A DNA stretch of 64,000 bases. It comes from Lentisphaerota bacterium (lineage in GTDB: Bacteria; Verrucomicrobiota; Lentisphaeria; Victivallales; Victivallaceae). This document shows, piece by piece, positions 7,855-15,244 of the stretch. Made by a program: the position numbers and the translations under genes. The notes beneath the pieces are model-generated. The model made no database searches, was not told the origin of the DNA, and saw only the letters and a list, made by a program, of their open reading frames with translations. Where the stretch lies: positions 1 to 64,000 of the forward strand of contig SUVV01000004.1 of the NCBI GenBank assembly GCA_015061805.1, in the 5' to 3' direction. Position 1 is the first letter of the stretch. Every line of letters starts with the position of its first letter.

Positions 7855-8303
7855 GAATTCTGCTGATTTTGCTTTTTGATTGTCAGAAAGAGAATATCGT
7901 CAGAATCTTTATCACGAGCTACGGCTTGTTTTGAACTCAACAAGTCATCTAAATTCAAGTATTTAACCGGGACGCCGTTGTAATCACAGGTAATTGATCG
8001 AGCTTCGACTATTGCAAACTTCGGCAAGCCGGGCGGTGACAAATGGAATTGGATAATTCCGGCACGGGTTTGAAACGTTTGCACAAAACCTTCACCTGTC
8101 TGGATATCCAATTTCTCAACATCCATATCCAGTTCATCGGCAAGAGCAGCATTTATTTTGTCGAAATTTTCCTGATCAAATGGTGGTACAAAAATGTCCC
8201 AATCCAAGGTAAAGCGTGGCATTCCCTGCTGAAGCATAGCCTGTCCACCGATCACGATATAACGTACTCCGGCATCATTGAGACGTTTCAGCAGTGTTTC
8301 CAT
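7851..8303 (-). CDS. Nucleotidyltransferase-fold protein (possible toxin of a small gene pair)
   Basis: 150 residues with a minimal nucleotidyltransferase core: YIVIGGQAM (15-23) followed by the metal-binding DWD in FTLDWDIFV, and later the helix NLDDLLSSKQAVARDKDSDD. This layout is typical of the DUF6036/AbiEii-like group, in which many members are partners in toxin-antitoxin or abortive-infection pairs and others adenylylate or otherwise modify RNA or proteins. It overlaps the preceding 62-residue gene by 16 bases, so the two are co-translated. It lies among gene relics, which fits a recently acquired unit. Toxin function is inference. Confidence 0.7.
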   Translation of the reverse strand: METLLKRLNDAGVRYIVIGGQAMLQQGMPRFTLDWDIFVPPFDQENFDKINAALADELDMDVEKLDIQTGEGFVQTFQTRAGIIQFHLSPPGLPKFAIVEARSITCDYNGVPVKYLNLDDLLSSKQAVARDKDSDDILFLTIKKQNQQNS

Positions 8304-8476
8304 TTGATCCCACCCTTCGCCGCAATTTCTTTGAGATATTCAGTTTTCCAAGCATTCATTTCCTCATAGTTACGGAATGATTTTTTGGAAAATCCGGGCA
8401 GATTCAACGGCACCGGAAATTTCATTTTCGGTGGATTCTTCAACCAAAGCCGTATTTTCTGTTCACGAATATCCAT
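8288..8476 (-). CDS. Small 62-residue protein, partner of the nucleotidyltransferase
   Basis: MDIREQKIRLWLKN at the start and a lysine-rich C-terminus ending KWKHC. The ATG at 8476 has a very good Shine-Dalgarno (AAGGAG, 8 bases upstream), better than earlier starts in the frame. There is no known motif; a PPKMKFPVPLNLPGF segment around residues 16-30 looks like a docking or extended region rather than a DNA-binding domain. Small proteins encoded immediately before such nucleotidyltransferases often act as their antitoxin, which is the best guess here. Confidence 0.6.
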   Translation of the reverse strand: MDIREQKIRLWLKNPPKMKFPVPLNLPGFSKKSFRNYEEMNAWKTEYLKEIAAKGGIKWKHC

Positions 8477-8540
8477 AAACTGTACTCCTTCAAAGTTAAT
8501 ATAGCATATCTTTGCAAAAAAACAAGAAAGGTAATTTATT

Positions 8541-8693
8541 ATGTTGAAACTCAATGCAAGTTATTCCAAGAAAGTCCATGCCGAGGGCGAGTACACCTAC
8601 ATCGACAATGCCGAGCCGGAGCGTACCTTTATTCTTTCCGAAGATATCTGCGCGAGCATCGTTGGTCAGCAGCAGAATATCAGCATCTTTTGA
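8541..8693 (+). pseudogene. Truncated small protein of mobile-element type
   Basis: A 50-residue frame starts MLKLNASYSKKVHAEGEYT after an AAAGG Shine-Dalgarno. That N-terminus looks like the start of a family of short proteins I associate with phage- or plasmid-like islands, recalled rather than verified. From residue 20 on the sequence looks unrelated and ends early at TGA 8691-8693. The DNA up to 8830 has no convincing frame. Together with 7403-7854 it suggests a decayed element. Confidence 0.35.
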
Positions 8694-8840
8694 ACCGGTG
8701 AAAACATCGGCGATCTTATTCTTTCCTGCAAGCCGCAAAGTGCTTCATCAATCCACCTTGACAGAGTTGACACGGCGCAGCAATGCAAAGACGGCTGAAC
8801 ACTCCAGAAGCACTGCTTGCCTCATTCTCCTCTTGAATAT
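8694..8840. other. Short intergenic stretch with no recognisable gene
   Basis: No frame with a Shine-Dalgarno or recognisable protein on either strand. It ends at the rpsT terminator. Confidence 0.4.
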
Positions 8841-8880
8841 ACAAAAAAAAGCGCCCCGTTTGGGACGCTTCTTTTTTTTG
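8841..8880 (-). terminator. Rho-independent terminator of rpsT (bidirectional)
   Basis: Stem AAGCGTCCC / GGGGCGCTT with a short AAC-type loop and a long T-run on both strands, directly after the rpsT stop on the minus strand. Confidence 0.8.
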
Positions 8881-8889
8881 CAGCAAAAC

Positions 8890-9147
8890 TTACTTTGCAG
8901 CCATCAGTTTGTCAGCCTGGGACTTTTTGTTGGCAGCGCGGTTGGCATGGATGGTGCCAGCCTTGACAGCCTTGTCCAGACGACTGCTGAACTTGCGGGC
9001 GAGTTCGGCGGCGGAGGCATCTCCGGCGGCGACAGCGGCGCGAAGTTTCTTTTCGATGGTTTTCAGTTCGCTGATACGGGCGCGGTTGCGAAGGTTCGCC
9101 TTTTTGCTGGTGCCCAGACGTTTGATGGCGGATTTGGTATGAGCCAT
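8890..9147 (-). CDS. rpsT: 30S ribosomal protein S20
   Basis: 85 residues, close to the usual 85-90 for bS20. The start MAHTKSAIKRL and the alternating Lys/Arg/Ala helices (NRARISELKT, AAELARKFSSRLDKAVKAG, HANRAANKKS) are diagnostic. It binds 16S rRNA in the body of the small subunit. It is monocistronic: its own promoter lies about 55 bases upstream, a Shine-Dalgarno (AGAGGA) precedes the ATG, and a strong terminator follows within 10 bases. Confidence 0.97.
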   Translation of the reverse strand: MAHTKSAIKRLGTSKKANLRNRARISELKTIEKKLRAAVAAGDASAAELARKFSSRLDKAVKAGTIHANRAANKKSQADKLMAAK

Positions 9148-9200
9148 GATCTAATTTCCTCTTATTAAAAATTTATGAATAAATCATTATACATTTGTGT

Positions 9201-9228
9201 AATATACCACACATTCCCGAAAAAGCAA
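9201..9228 (-). promoter_or_regulatory. rpsT promoter
   Basis: Minus strand TTGCTT (9223-9228), 16-base spacer, TATATT (9201-9206). Confidence 0.6.
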
Positions 9229-9315
9229 GTCTTTTTTGAATTTTTCTTGACACGAAGTCGCTATATCCGGAATTTTCCCTGTCTGAAACATTAAAAAATA
9301 CTCAAACGCATCCGT

Positions 9316-9657
9316 TCAATCGCCATTCAGCAGCGGGATCACCACCATTTCAGTCATTGCAAAGACCGCCACTCCGGCGCAGATATTGGAGATCACGGCA
9401 ATCACCATGATCGATCCCCAATTCTTGATCTCAGTGAAGTGTTTCAGCAAGACCATCATCAGAAACGTACACAACACCCGGGTCGTCAGCGGATCGGCAT
9501 ATATTTCAAGTAAACTTGAAGAAATATCTGCAACAACATTGATTATCATAACGTTGAGAAACCGCACCTTGTAACGGAACATCGCAACCATGCAGTACAT
9601 GATCAACGTTCCGGCGATAACAGATATCACCGCAGAGATAACAGCCAATTCTATCAT
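9316..9657 (-). CDS. Small integral membrane protein, unknown
   Basis: 113 residues from the ATG at 9657, chosen because it has an AAGGAG Shine-Dalgarno seven bases upstream. It is almost entirely hydrophobic, with about three to four predicted membrane helices (residues 3-27, 35-52, 58-76, 84-108) and very few charges. I do not recognise a family. It stands alone between rpsT and the divergent kinase/HAD operon, with no terminator visible. Confidence 0.6.
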   Translation of the reverse strand: MIELAVISAVISVIAGTLIMYCMVAMFRYKVRFLNVMIINVVADISSSLLEIYADPLTTRVLCTFLMMVLLKHFTEIKNWGSIMVIAVISNICAGVAVFAMTEMVVIPLLNGD

Positions 9658-9751
9658 AAAGAACTCCTTCAAAAAACTTTCGAGTCCCACCTTACTATAT
9701 ATAACGGAAAGTGATATGCGATTATTTTATCACAAACAAAAAAATTTCATC

Positions 9752-9779
9752 TTGATTTTTCGCCCGATCAGCCGATATT
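9752..9779 (+). promoter_or_regulatory. Promoter of the kinase/HAD pair
   Basis: TTGATT (9752-9757), 16 bases, GATATT (9774-9779). Transcription from about 9786 leaves a 26-base leader that contains the GGAG used by the ATG at 9812. This argues against the ATG at 9782. Confidence 0.5.
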
Positions 9780-9811
9780 GAATGGCAGAACAAACATCGG
9801 AGAACTTTTTC

Positions 9812-10807
9812 ATGCACAACGGATATCTCGGCCGCCTGCCCCGGCATGACCGGCTTTACAACTATCTCGAAGAGGAAATATTCCCCATGCTCGGCGGCGG
9901 TCACAGCGATGGCATCCGGGTTTTCGCCACCAACGGTTCCAACGCCGTCTACATATACGAAGAGCGCGGCAGCAACCTCAAAGCAGTTGGCAAATTTTTC
10001 TATTCCGACCGGATGAATGACCGCCCCCGCGCCGAACACCGGCTGGAGAAGGAGTGGCACAACCTCCACCATATCCGTTCCTTGTTGGACGGATGTCACT
10101 ATGTCGCAAAGCCGCTGGGACAGAACCGCGATCTGGACTGCCTGCTGGTGACCGAATACTGTACCGGAATATCGCTGGAAACCGTGATCAATCAGGCGAT
10201 CGCTTTTCCCTCCGGAGCGATGCTCAAAGAGAAACTCACCGCACTGGCGGCGTTTCTTGCCAAACTGCACAACCGTTCCGCGCTGCCGCAACGGGTCGAT
10301 TTTGAGCCGGAATGCTGCTACTTTGACCACCTGACCGCTGCGCTTGCTCCGCTCCTCACATCGCATGACCGCTGCGAACTGCGCTACGCCCGGGAATATT
10401 GGCATGACACCCCGGAGATGTGGCAGGACAATGCCGTTGCGGTACACGGGGATGCGACTCCTGCCAACTTTTTCTTTGGCGACGGATTGTACGTTATATC
10501 GTTTGACATGGAACGCATGAAGTATTCCGACCGGATTTTTGACATTGGGAGATTGACCGGGGAACTGCAGCATTTTTTCCTGCGGGCGACCGGCAACAAG
10601 TATCTGGCGGAACCATTCATTCAACATTTTCTGCGTGAATACACCACCCATTTCCCTGACCGCAACCGGGCATTTGAAGCAATCGTCCGGCGGGTTCCCT
10701 TTTATATGGGGATGACCCTGCTCCGCATTGCCCGCAACACCTATCTTGCCCCGGACTACCGGAAACAACTTGTCGCTGAAGCCAAACTCTGTCTGCAAAG
10801 GAAATAA
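9812..10807 (+). CDS. Aminoglycoside phosphotransferase-family kinase
   Basis: 331 residues with a protein-kinase-like fold. The catalytic loop VHGDATPANF (211-220; D214, N219) and the metal-binding D232 in ISFDMER match the HxD-x4-N / D pattern of APH/choline kinases. An N-terminal ATP-binding lobe with K61 in GKFF is consistent. The substrate is unknown: in bacteria such proteins phosphorylate small metabolites or sugars more often than antibiotics. I use the ATG at 9812 because of its GGAG and the promoter position. It is followed after three bases by a HAD phosphatase gene, so the pair may form and remove a phosphate on related compounds. Confidence 0.75.
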   Translation: MHNGYLGRLPRHDRLYNYLEEEIFPMLGGGHSDGIRVFATNGSNAVYIYEERGSNLKAVGKFFYSDRMNDRPRAEHRLEKEWHNLHHIRSLLDGCHYVAKPLGQNRDLDCLLVTEYCTGISLETVINQAIAFPSGAMLKEKLTALAAFLAKLHNRSALPQRVDFEPECCYFDHLTAALAPLLTSHDRCELRYAREYWHDTPEMWQDNAVAVHGDATPANFFFGDGLYVISFDMERMKYSDRIFDIGRLTGELQHFFLRATGNKYLAEPFIQHFLREYTTHFPDRNRAFEAIVRRVPFYMGMTLLRIARNTYLAPDYRKQLVAEAKLCLQRK

Positions 10808-10810
10808 ACT

Positions 10811-11533
10811 ATGACCAAAGGAATTCTTTTTGATCTTAACGGCACTCTGATCGACATTCTGACTGACGAGTACAACGATGAACTTTACCGGGTCACTGCC
10901 GGATTCCTGAGCTATTACGGAATATATATCACTCCGGAAGCACTCCGCGAACGCTACTTTGCGCTGAACCGGGAACAGCGCCGCCGCAGTCCGGAGGAGT
11001 TTCCCGAATTCGATGCCGTCAAAATCTTCCACGATATCATTATGGAAAATATCAGAACCGATGAACTTGCCGCCGGAGAAACGGCAGTTGCCGCCGCCAG
11101 GCTTTTCCGGGCGGCTTCACTGCGGAAACTGGAAACCTATCCCGGCGTGAAAGAATTGCTCCCGCATCTGAAACTTAATTACCGCCTCGCCGCTGTAAGC
11201 GACGGGCAAAGCGCCTGGGCACTTCCGGAGTTGCAGCGCTGTCAGCTGGACGGCTTCTTTGCCGGAGTGACGGTTTCCGGTGATTACGGTTTCCGCAAAC
11301 CGGACCGCAGACTTTTTGAAATCGCCCTGAAAACACTGCAATTACCTCCGGAAGAGGTGCTTTTTGTCGGCAACGATATGTACCGGGATATCGCCGGAGC
11401 ACACAACGCCGGCATGAGAACAGTCTTTTTCAAATCCAATCAGGGCGACTGGGAATTCCGGCAAGTTGAAGCCGATTACATCATCTACGACTTCAACGAA
11501 CTCCCCCGCGCTCTGGAATTTTTGCATCATTGA
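10811..11533 (+). CDS. HAD-superfamily hydrolase
   Basis: 240 residues with all HAD motifs: I, FDLNGT with nucleophile D8; II, VSDG (S130); III, FRKPD with K163; IV, GNDMYRD (D189, D193). The position normally held by the second Asp of motif I is Asn (N10), which removes the usual general acid. A C1-type cap lies between motifs I and II (about 15-105). It is probably a phosphatase of small phosphorylated metabolites. A good AAAGGA Shine-Dalgarno overlaps the end of the kinase gene, so the two form an operon. Confidence 0.8.
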   Translation: MTKGILFDLNGTLIDILTDEYNDELYRVTAGFLSYYGIYITPEALRERYFALNREQRRRSPEEFPEFDAVKIFHDIIMENIRTDELAAGETAVAAARLFRAASLRKLETYPGVKELLPHLKLNYRLAAVSDGQSAWALPELQRCQLDGFFAGVTVSGDYGFRKPDRRLFEIALKTLQLPPEEVLFVGNDMYRDIAGAHNAGMRTVFFKSNQGDWEFRQVEADYIIYDFNELPRALEFLHH

Positions 11534-11539
11534 AATTTT

Positions 11540-11649
11540 GGGGGAAGGGAAAAACTTTTTTTCACGAGAAAAAAAGTTTTTCCCTTCCCCCAAACCCCCA
11601 TCCTTTTTCAAAAAAAGCGAGGATGTTTTGCTCCCGTTGGTCGCAAAAC
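11540..11649. repeat. Perfect 24-bp hairpin followed by two smaller hairpins
   Basis: Bases 11540-11563 and 11568-11591 are perfect inverse complements around a 4-base loop. Each arm runs from a G-rich or C-rich end to a T/A-rich end. CATCC at 11599-11603 pairs with GGATG at 11621-11625, and GTTTTGC at 11625-11631 pairs with GCAAAAC at 11643-11649. The cluster lies between convergent genes and could terminate both. The length and perfection of the first stem are more like a dispersed repeat unit than an ordinary terminator. Confidence 0.8.
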
Positions 11650-11653
11650 AATC

Positions 11654-12352
11654 TCAAATAAACCGTTTGACCGTGGTACGTTTACCGTAACGGTGACATT
11701 CACAGAGGTACTGAACCGCTTCTTCGGCAGTATCGACCAATTTGATCAGATCAAGGTCTTCCGGAGAGATCATATTCTCTTTGATCATGGTATCTTTGAA
11801 CCAGTCGATCAGCCCTTTGAAATAATTGCTGTCAACAAAAATGATCGGAACCATATTGATCTTGTTGGTCTGCACCATTGTCAGCACTTCTGAAAGTTCA
11901 TCCAGCGTGCCGAAGCCGCCGGGGTAGATGATGAAGGCGGTGGAATATTTGAGAAAACTCACTTTCCGCAGAAAAAAGTAACGGAAATTCAATGATTGAG
12001 TCTGATATTTGTTGGGATTCTGCTCCATGGGCAGTTCGATATTGAGACCGACCACGTTGCCGCCGGCTTCAAAAGCACCTTTGGAAGCTGCTTCCATGAT
12101 TCCGCCGCCGCCGCCGGTGATAACGCTGTAACCATTTTCGACCAGCAGTTTTCCGCATTCGACCGCAGAAAGGTAGTCCGGAGAATCATTTTTCGTCCGG
12201 GCGGAACCGAAAACCGACACAAACATATCTTTGGTTTCATTCAAGGTATCAAAGGATTCGACCAATTCAGCCATGATCCGCAGTACCCGCCAGGAGTCGA
12301 TCGGCATAAATCCGTTACGATTGAATAAACTCATGCCATCAGAACGATCCAT
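11654..12352 (-). CDS. LOG family protein (TIGR00730-type Rossmann fold)
   Basis: 232 residues. The two signatures of the LOG / 'lysine decarboxylase-like' family are present: GGGGGIMEAA (about 80-89) and PGGFGTLDE (144-152), with R129 in FLRK before them. Characterised relatives are nucleoside 5'-monophosphate phosphoribohydrolases that release free bases, including cytokinins; none of them decarboxylates lysine. The length fits the bacterial type with a short N-terminal extension. A very good Shine-Dalgarno (GGAGGT) precedes the ATG. It may be read together with the upstream zinc-ribbon gene. Confidence 0.8.
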   Translation of the reverse strand: MDRSDGMSLFNRNGFMPIDSWRVLRIMAELVESFDTLNETKDMFVSVFGSARTKNDSPDYLSAVECGKLLVENGYSVITGGGGGIMEAASKGAFEAGGNVVGLNIELPMEQNPNKYQTQSLNFRYFFLRKVSFLKYSTAFIIYPGGFGTLDELSEVLTMVQTNKINMVPIIFVDSNYFKGLIDWFKDTMIKENMISPEDLDLIKLVDTAEEAVQYLCECHRYGKRTTVKRFI

Positions 12353-12430
12353 AATTCACCTCCACAAAAAAATTCAAACATTTTTACAGCCGGAATAAAT
12401 CCGCGCTGCGATAATTTTACATCGCGCACT

Positions 12431-12655
12431 TCACCGGGGAAACTGCTGACAGGCGTGGCTCATCCAGCGCTGCAACGCGGGTTTCAAAATAAAATCTTCC
12501 AGTTCCGCGCCATTGGGGAAACGATGATCACAGTAGGGGCAACGGGGAAAATTTTCCAAATCTGCCGGAGTCAACTGCTCGCGGCACTGCGGACAGCGAT
12601 CCCCCTCAAGCATAAACGGTTCGCCCGAACTCTCTTTATTTTCCATATAAAACAT
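12431..12655 (-). CDS. Small zinc-ribbon protein
   Basis: 74 residues (or 71 from the second ATG at 12646). CPQC at residues 21-24 and CPYC at 39-42 make a four-Cys zinc ribbon, followed by a short helical tail. The Shine-Dalgarno (AGAGG) is 3-4 bases from the first ATG and about 12 from the second, so the start is ambiguous. I cannot name a function; such proteins are often adaptors or nucleic-acid binders. It lies about 80 bases before the LOG gene. Confidence 0.55.
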   Translation of the reverse strand: MFYMENKESSGEPFMLEGDRCPQCREQLTPADLENFPRCPYCDHRFPNGAELEDFILKPALQRWMSHACQQFPR

Positions 12656-12665
12656 CTACCTCTTG

Positions 12666-12694
12666 TTGAAAAATTCGCAGTTGAGTATTATCTT
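12666..12694 (+). promoter_or_regulatory. lpxB promoter
   Basis: TTGAAA (12666-12671), 17 bases, TATCTT (12689-12694), with an expected start near 12701. Confidence 0.5.
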
Positions 12695-12771
12695 ATTTAA
12701 AATAACGCAATCTGCGGCAAAAAGCAAATAAGATGCCAGGAAAATTCTGATTTTAACACTGAAAGGTATTC

Positions 12772-13932
12772 ATGAAAAATTTTTGGATAATTGCCGGTGA
12801 AGCTTCCGGCGACATGTACGGCGCCGAACTCGCCCGCGAACTGCGTAAAATCGCAGAAGCAAAGGGCGAAAAGGTCAATATTACCGGTATGGGCGGCCCC
12901 AAAATGATGGCGGCAAAAGTCCCGGTCAAAGTTGATTCAACGGAACTCGGTGTCATGGGTATCTTTGAAGTCACCCGGATCCTTTTCACCTTTATCAAAA
13001 TATTCTTCAAACTGGTAAAAGAAGCCAGACAGGAACGCCCGGATGCCGTGATACTGATCGACTATCCCGGGTTCAATCTGCTGTTTGCTCTGGCAATGCA
13101 CCGGGCAAAAATACCGGTGATCTGGTATGTCTGCCCTCACCTCTGGGTCTGGGGCAAATGGCGTTTGCCGGTATTGGCGCGTATCTGCAGAAAAATGCTG
13201 GTGATCTTCCCGTTTGAAGAAGAGGTCTTTGCTCCGACTCCGCTCAAAGCCACCTTTGTCGGACACCCCTTAAGCGAAATAGTGGCCGCCCGGCTCAATC
13301 CGGAACTTCAGCGGGATGACAACACCTTTTTGCTGCTGCCCGGCAGCCGCAAAATGGAGATCGACAAACTGCTCGTCCCGATGCTTGAAAGCGTGACCCA
13401 ACTGCAAAAAGAACGTCCTGAACTTATTTTTCACCTTGCCGCCCCCAGAGAAAAAATCGCTGCAATGTGCAAAGAAAAAATTGATGAATTCCGCAAAAAG
13501 TATCCGGATTGCCCGGAAATCTCCATCAGTTGCGGTGATACCGGTGTCTGGATGCAGCGCGCCGCCACCGGACTTGCCGCCAGCGGAACCGTTACCGTTG
13601 AATGTGCGCTTTCCGGGTTGCCGCTGGTCGTCGGCTACAAACTCAATCTGATGACGCTGTTTCTGGCGCGAATCCTGGTTAAACTATACCGGGGATTTTT
13701 CACGATGGTGAATATCATCGCCGACAAAGAGGTGTTCCAGGAATTTCTGCAGTGGCACTTTGCGCCGAAAGAGCTGCTTCCGGCGATCAAAGCGATCCTG
13801 CCGGGAGGCTCCCGCCGCGCCGAAGTCGAGGCCGGCATAAAAGCAGTTGCCGATGCACTGCGCAACCCCAACAACACCTCGGTTGCCGAAAGAGTCGCCA
13901 ACGAATGCTGGGAAGTTTCCCCGGAAAAATAA
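12772..13932 (+). CDS. lpxB: Lipid-A-disaccharide synthase
   Basis: 386 residues, normal for the family. The N-terminus has IAGEASGDMYGAELAREL, the family hallmark, then GMGGPKM and the GT19 core with LLPGSRKMEI around residue 190 and ASGTVTVECAL near 270. It joins UDP-2,3-diacylglucosamine and lipid X to make the tetra-acyl disaccharide of lipid A at the inner membrane, so the organism should make lipopolysaccharide. No other lpx gene is in the window. It is monocistronic with its own promoter and an AAAGG Shine-Dalgarno. Confidence 0.95.
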   Translation: MKNFWIIAGEASGDMYGAELARELRKIAEAKGEKVNITGMGGPKMMAAKVPVKVDSTELGVMGIFEVTRILFTFIKIFFKLVKEARQERPDAVILIDYPGFNLLFALAMHRAKIPVIWYVCPHLWVWGKWRLPVLARICRKMLVIFPFEEEVFAPTPLKATFVGHPLSEIVAARLNPELQRDDNTFLLLPGSRKMEIDKLLVPMLESVTQLQKERPELIFHLAAPREKIAAMCKEKIDEFRKKYPDCPEISISCGDTGVWMQRAATGLAASGTVTVECALSGLPLVVGYKLNLMTLFLARILVKLYRGFFTMVNIIADKEVFQEFLQWHFAPKELLPAIKAILPGGSRRAEVEAGIKAVADALRNPNNTSVAERVANECWEVSPEK

Positions 13933-13936
13933 AAAA

Positions 13937-13961
13937 GCGGATAACATTCACTGTTATCCGC
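13937..13961 (-). terminator. Terminator between lpxB and the prepilin gene
   Basis: Perfect 10-base stem GCGGATAACA / TGTTATCCGC with a 5-base loop. The T-rich tail lies on the minus-strand side, so it serves the prepilin gene mainly; on the plus strand only a weak tail follows. Confidence 0.75.
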
Positions 13962-13977
13962 ACAAATCAAATTTGCT

Positions 13978-14697
13978 TCAATAAGCATAATCCCAATACG
14001 GCCTTGCCGCCTTTGAGTTTGCTGACGCCAAACCATTTTTTCCGGCGTCATCGGTTGAAACAAAGAAGTAAGGCGGCTCCTCTTTAAGAGCAGTAACGTG
14101 TCCATCCCAAAATGCAACGTTTGACATCTTGTTGTGCGGGAAAGCATTGACCGTACTCCAATAATAACGGCTGGACGTGTTGCCGCTGCTGGAATTGCGG
14201 GACGCCTCAAGCATCATAATCTTTTGACTGGGTCTGCGCAGATCCTTGGTATTTCCGGTGCGGCGTCCATAAAAATCTTTATTTGTCCACTGCGGCCACA
14301 GGTAATAGGTCAGACCGGTAGAGTTTGATTTCCGGGGATGTTTGAAGTGCTTGGAACAGGTCAGCACGGTAGATTTATCCGCGGAAACCCCCGGAGTTCC
14401 CCGGACGATCCCATAGCTGCGGAAAGTTGCATTGTAATTTCGCAATGCCAACCAGGGATATGCTGAATCCTGCACATAATAGGGCAAAAAGCCTTCGTGA
14501 TCATCGGCATACTGTAATTGATACTGAACGAATTGTTTGATATTGCTGGAACAATTCGCCGCGAATCCCCGCTCTCTCCCCTTACCCAGCGCCGGAAGCA
14601 ATATTGCCGCAAGGATGGCAATGATCGCAATAACCACCAGCAGTTCGATAAGGGTAAAGCGTGCGGTGGACGAAACAATACCTGATCTGCCTTTCAT
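13978..14697 (-). CDS. Prepilin-like protein with H-X9-DG C-terminal motif
   Basis: 239 residues from the ATG at 14697, which has a GGAGGT Shine-Dalgarno. After a basic leader comes [17 protein letters not shown], a textbook class III prepilin cleavage site (F14 becomes the N-terminus, E18 follows) and membrane helix. The C-terminal half has H188, nine residues, then D198-G199 (FWDGHV), the H-X9-DG signature that occurs in very many paralogues in Lentisphaerae and Planctomycetes. The globular part is unknown; the proteins are probably surface pseudopilin-like. It has its own promoter and a strong terminator, so it is a single-gene unit. Confidence 0.9.
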   Translation of the reverse strand: MKGRSGIVSSTARFTLIELLVVIAIIAILAAILLPALGKGRERGFAANCSSNIKQFVQYQLQYADDHEGFLPYYVQDSAYPWLALRNYNATFRSYGIVRGTPGVSADKSTVLTCSKHFKHPRKSNSTGLTYYLWPQWTNKDFYGRRTGNTKDLRRPSQKIMMLEASRNSSSGNTSSRYYWSTVNAFPHNKMSNVAFWDGHVTALKEEPPYFFVSTDDAGKNGLASANSKAARPYWDYAY

Positions 14698-14748
14698 AAT
14701 GACCTCCAATAGATTATGATGCAAAATCTGAAATCTCGTATGATGTAT

Positions 14749-14776
14749 ACTATATCACATCGATAAAAAAATACAA
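14749..14776 (-). promoter_or_regulatory. Promoter of the prepilin-like gene
   Basis: Minus strand TTGTAT (14771-14776), 16 bases, TATAGT (14749-14754). Confidence 0.5.
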
Positions 14777-14822
14777 ATTGATTTTGTGATTTTTTTGAAT
14801 TTGGAGTAAAAGGATTCAGAAA

Positions 14823-14848
14823 GTCAGCACGCGTGCTGGCGTGCCGAC
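14823..14848 (-). terminator. Hairpin after the Dabb-domain gene
   Basis: A 10-base stem GTCGGCACGC / GCGTGCTGAC (one G-T pair), followed on the minus strand by a short T-rich tract. It contains the perfect palindrome CAGCACGCGTGCTG. Confidence 0.55.
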
Positions 14849-14860
14849 CATAAGGCTTGA

Positions 14861-15163
14861 TCAGACCTCGAAATCAAGACACATACGCTTGGAGGTATAG
14901 GGGCGGACTTTGGTATTGGCGACATCCTGATGCGCCGGGTGGATCGCATAGGCTTTCAGCGCGGCTTCGTCAACAAAGGTCGAATCCAGCATGCAATCGG
15001 CATTGGACGAACCCAAACCGTCAATGTTGACCTTGATATCAACAAGTCCGGGAATAACTCCGGCAAGGGATTCCAAACCGGTTTTGATGCTTTTTTTGAT
15101 CTCCGCTTTTTCTTCAGCAGAGAATTCGGATTTCAATTCCCACAAAATCACATGTTTGACCAT
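14861..15163 (-). CDS. Dabb (stress-responsive A/B barrel) domain protein
   Basis: 100 residues from the ATG at 15163 with an AAAGGAG Shine-Dalgarno. It starts MVKHVILWELKSEFS and has the EIKKSIKTGLESL helix, GLVDIKV strand and HPAHQDV near the end, which together define the Dabb ferredoxin-like fold. Members dimerise into a barrel; in bacteria their substrates are mostly unknown. It is separated from the dehydrogenase operon by a terminator, so it may depend on read-through or on a promoter I cannot see. Confidence 0.8.
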   Translation of the reverse strand: MVKHVILWELKSEFSAEEKAEIKKSIKTGLESLAGVIPGLVDIKVNIDGLGSSNADCMLDSTFVDEAALKAYAIHPAHQDVANTKVRPYTSKRMCLDFEV

Positions 15164-15191
15164 AAAACAGTTCTCCTTTATAAACAACATA

Positions 15192-15227
15192 CAAAAAATC
15201 CCCGTACATGAATTTCACATACGGGGG
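15192..15227 (-). terminator. Rho-independent terminator of the 2-oxoacid dehydrogenase operon
   Basis: Stem CCCCGTA / TACGGGG (15200-15226) followed on the minus strand by ATTTTTT, 20 bases after the stop of the SorE-like gene. Confidence 0.8.
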
Positions 15228-15244
15228 TGATATCAAGCCTTGCC

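Noticed and set aside
8496-8738. Minus-strand frame of 80 codons
   Set aside because: No Shine-Dalgarno or motif; the plus-strand frame at 8541 has a leader and a more convincing start.
9722-11032. Minus-strand frame of 436 codons
   Set aside because: Antisense to the kinase and HAD genes, whose motifs are clear.
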